NCBI GenBank assembly: GCA_017577925.1
Contig: PKQU01000124.1
Span: forward strand, 1-6,181
DNA: 6,181 nucleotides
Source: Bacillota bacterium
GTDB lineage: Bacteria > Bacillota > Bacilli > Calditerricolales > Calditerricolaceae
Reading direction: 5' to 3'
A model generated the notes under the pieces. That model ran no database searches. It saw only the letters and a list, made by a program, of their open reading frames with translations, and was not told the DNA's origin. Positions 5,532 to 6,181 of the stretch are shown in pieces. The translations under genes were made by a program, and so were the position numbers. Every line of letters starts with the position of its first letter. Within the stretch, counting starts at the first letter, position 1.

Positions 5532-6181
5532 ATGGAAAGAGAGCTGGTGTACGAGTGGACGGCGGAGGAACCGGACGCCGGGGAGCGCATCGATCGCTTT
5601 TTGGCTGCCCAGGAGGAGGACTGGTCGCGCTCGCAGGTGCAGAAATGGCTGAAGGAGGGGCGGGTGACGGTCAACGGGGAGCCGGTAAAGGCCAGCTACC
5701 GCCTCGAACCGGACGACGAGATCGTCCTGCGCGTGCCGCCTCCGAAGGACCTGGCCGTTGAGCCGGAGCCGATGGATCTGGACATCGTGTACGAGGACGG
5801 CGACGTGGTGGTGGTGAACAAGCCCCGGGGCCTCGTGGTGCATCCGGCACCGGGCCACCTGTCCGGGACGCTGGTCAACGGCCTCCTGTACCACTGCCGC
5901 GACCTGTCGGGCATTGGCGGTGTGTTGCGCCCCGGCATTGTCCACCGCATCGACAAGGACACGTCGGGCCTCCTCGTGGTGGCCAAAAACGACCGCGCCC
6001 ACTTGTCGTTGGCCAAGCAGTTCAAGGACCATACCGTCACCCGCCGGTACGTGGCCTTGGTACACGGGGAGGTGGCCCACGACCGCGGGACGATCGACGC
6101 GCCGATCGGCCGTGACCCACAAAACCGCCAGCGCATGGCGGTGCTGCCGAAATCGGGGAAGCGCGCCGTCACGCACTTTGC
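5532..6181 (+). CDS. RluD-type 23S rRNA pseudouridine synthase with S4 domain, 3' end outside the window
   Basis: RluA/RluD-family enzyme that isomerises uridine to pseudouridine in structured RNA, probably large-subunit rRNA; the cognate sites in Firmicutes are less certain. The first 216 residues are visible and the frame is open to the window edge, against about 300 for the family. Seen: an N-terminal S4 RNA-binding domain (about 17-65, with RIDRFLA, SRSQVQKWLKEGRVTVNG), DIVYEDGDVVVVNKPRGLVVHPAPGH (84-109), GIVHRIDKDTSGLLVVAK with catalytic Asp141, and RRYVALVHG (171-179). The catalytic motif is intact. ATG 5532 is chosen for the match to family start length; an alternative in-frame GTG at 5523 is less likely. 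It corresponds in position to B. subtilis ylyB, downstream of lspA and upstream of the pyrimidine operon; whether pyr genes follow is not visible. A terminator separates it from lspA and no promoter was recognised in the short gap, so its transcription is unexplained. Confidence 0.95.
   Translation, partial: MERELVYEWTAEEPDAGERIDRFLAAQEEDWSRSQVQKWLKEGRVTVNGEPVKASYRLEPDDEIVLRVPPPKDLAVEPEPMDLDIVYEDGDVVVVNKPRGLVVHPAPGHLSGTLVNGLLYHCRDLSGIGGVLRPGIVHRIDKDTSGLLVVAKNDRAHLSLAKQFKDHTVTRRYVALVHGEVAHDRGTIDAPIGRDPQNRQRMAVLPKSGKRAVTHF

Noticed and set aside
5504..5532. TTGTCA as a -35 box for the pseudouridine synthase gene
   Set aside because: At 17-base spacing the sequence is AGCAGG, with no -10 resemblance, and it would place the start point inside the coding region.

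Overview
The window is GC-rich chromosomal DNA, and its gene content and order point to a spore-forming member of the Bacillales/Firmicutes. The evidence is the Bacillus-type neighbourhood ileS - ylyA (YteA/DksA-like) - lspA - rluD-type synthase (ylyB), Shine-Dalgarno sequences close to consensus, SigA-type extended -10 promoters, and a YteA-family protein known from endospore formers. The high GC suggests a high-GC, possibly thermophilic lineage. The genus cannot be fixed from this sequence alone.

Layout. Positions 1-2619 (+) hold ileS without its first ~50 codons, entering just before the HIGH motif. A strong two-tier hairpin (2704-2744) follows. Positions 2812-3189 (+) encode a small bacterial PH-domain protein (bPH_1/YvbH type), preceded by a tandem and inverted heptamer. 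Its stop lies 5 bp from the stop of a convergent alpha/beta hydrolase gene (3195-4040, -). A 156-bp divergent region (4041-4196) carries the hydrolase promoter with a 15-bp palindrome at its predicted start point, and the ylyA ribosome-binding site. ylyA (4197-4952, +) is followed by a good promoter (4957-4985), a TTG-started lspA (5023-5475) and an intrinsic terminator that overlaps the lspA stop codon. An S4-domain pseudouridine synthase gene (5532 onward) runs off the right edge.

How the genes relate. ileS, lspA and the RluD-type synthase are housekeeping genes (tRNA charging, lipoprotein maturation, rRNA modification). ylyA encodes a zinc-finger, probably RNA-polymerase-binding regulator. 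The PH-domain gene and the oppositely oriented hydrolase interrupt the ileS-ylyA junction that is contiguous in Bacillus subtilis. They look like an insertion into an otherwise conserved neighbourhood.

No mobile element, CRISPR array, tRNA or rRNA was seen. No undescribed multi-gene system is evident. The most interesting signals are small regulatory structures in the intergenic regions.
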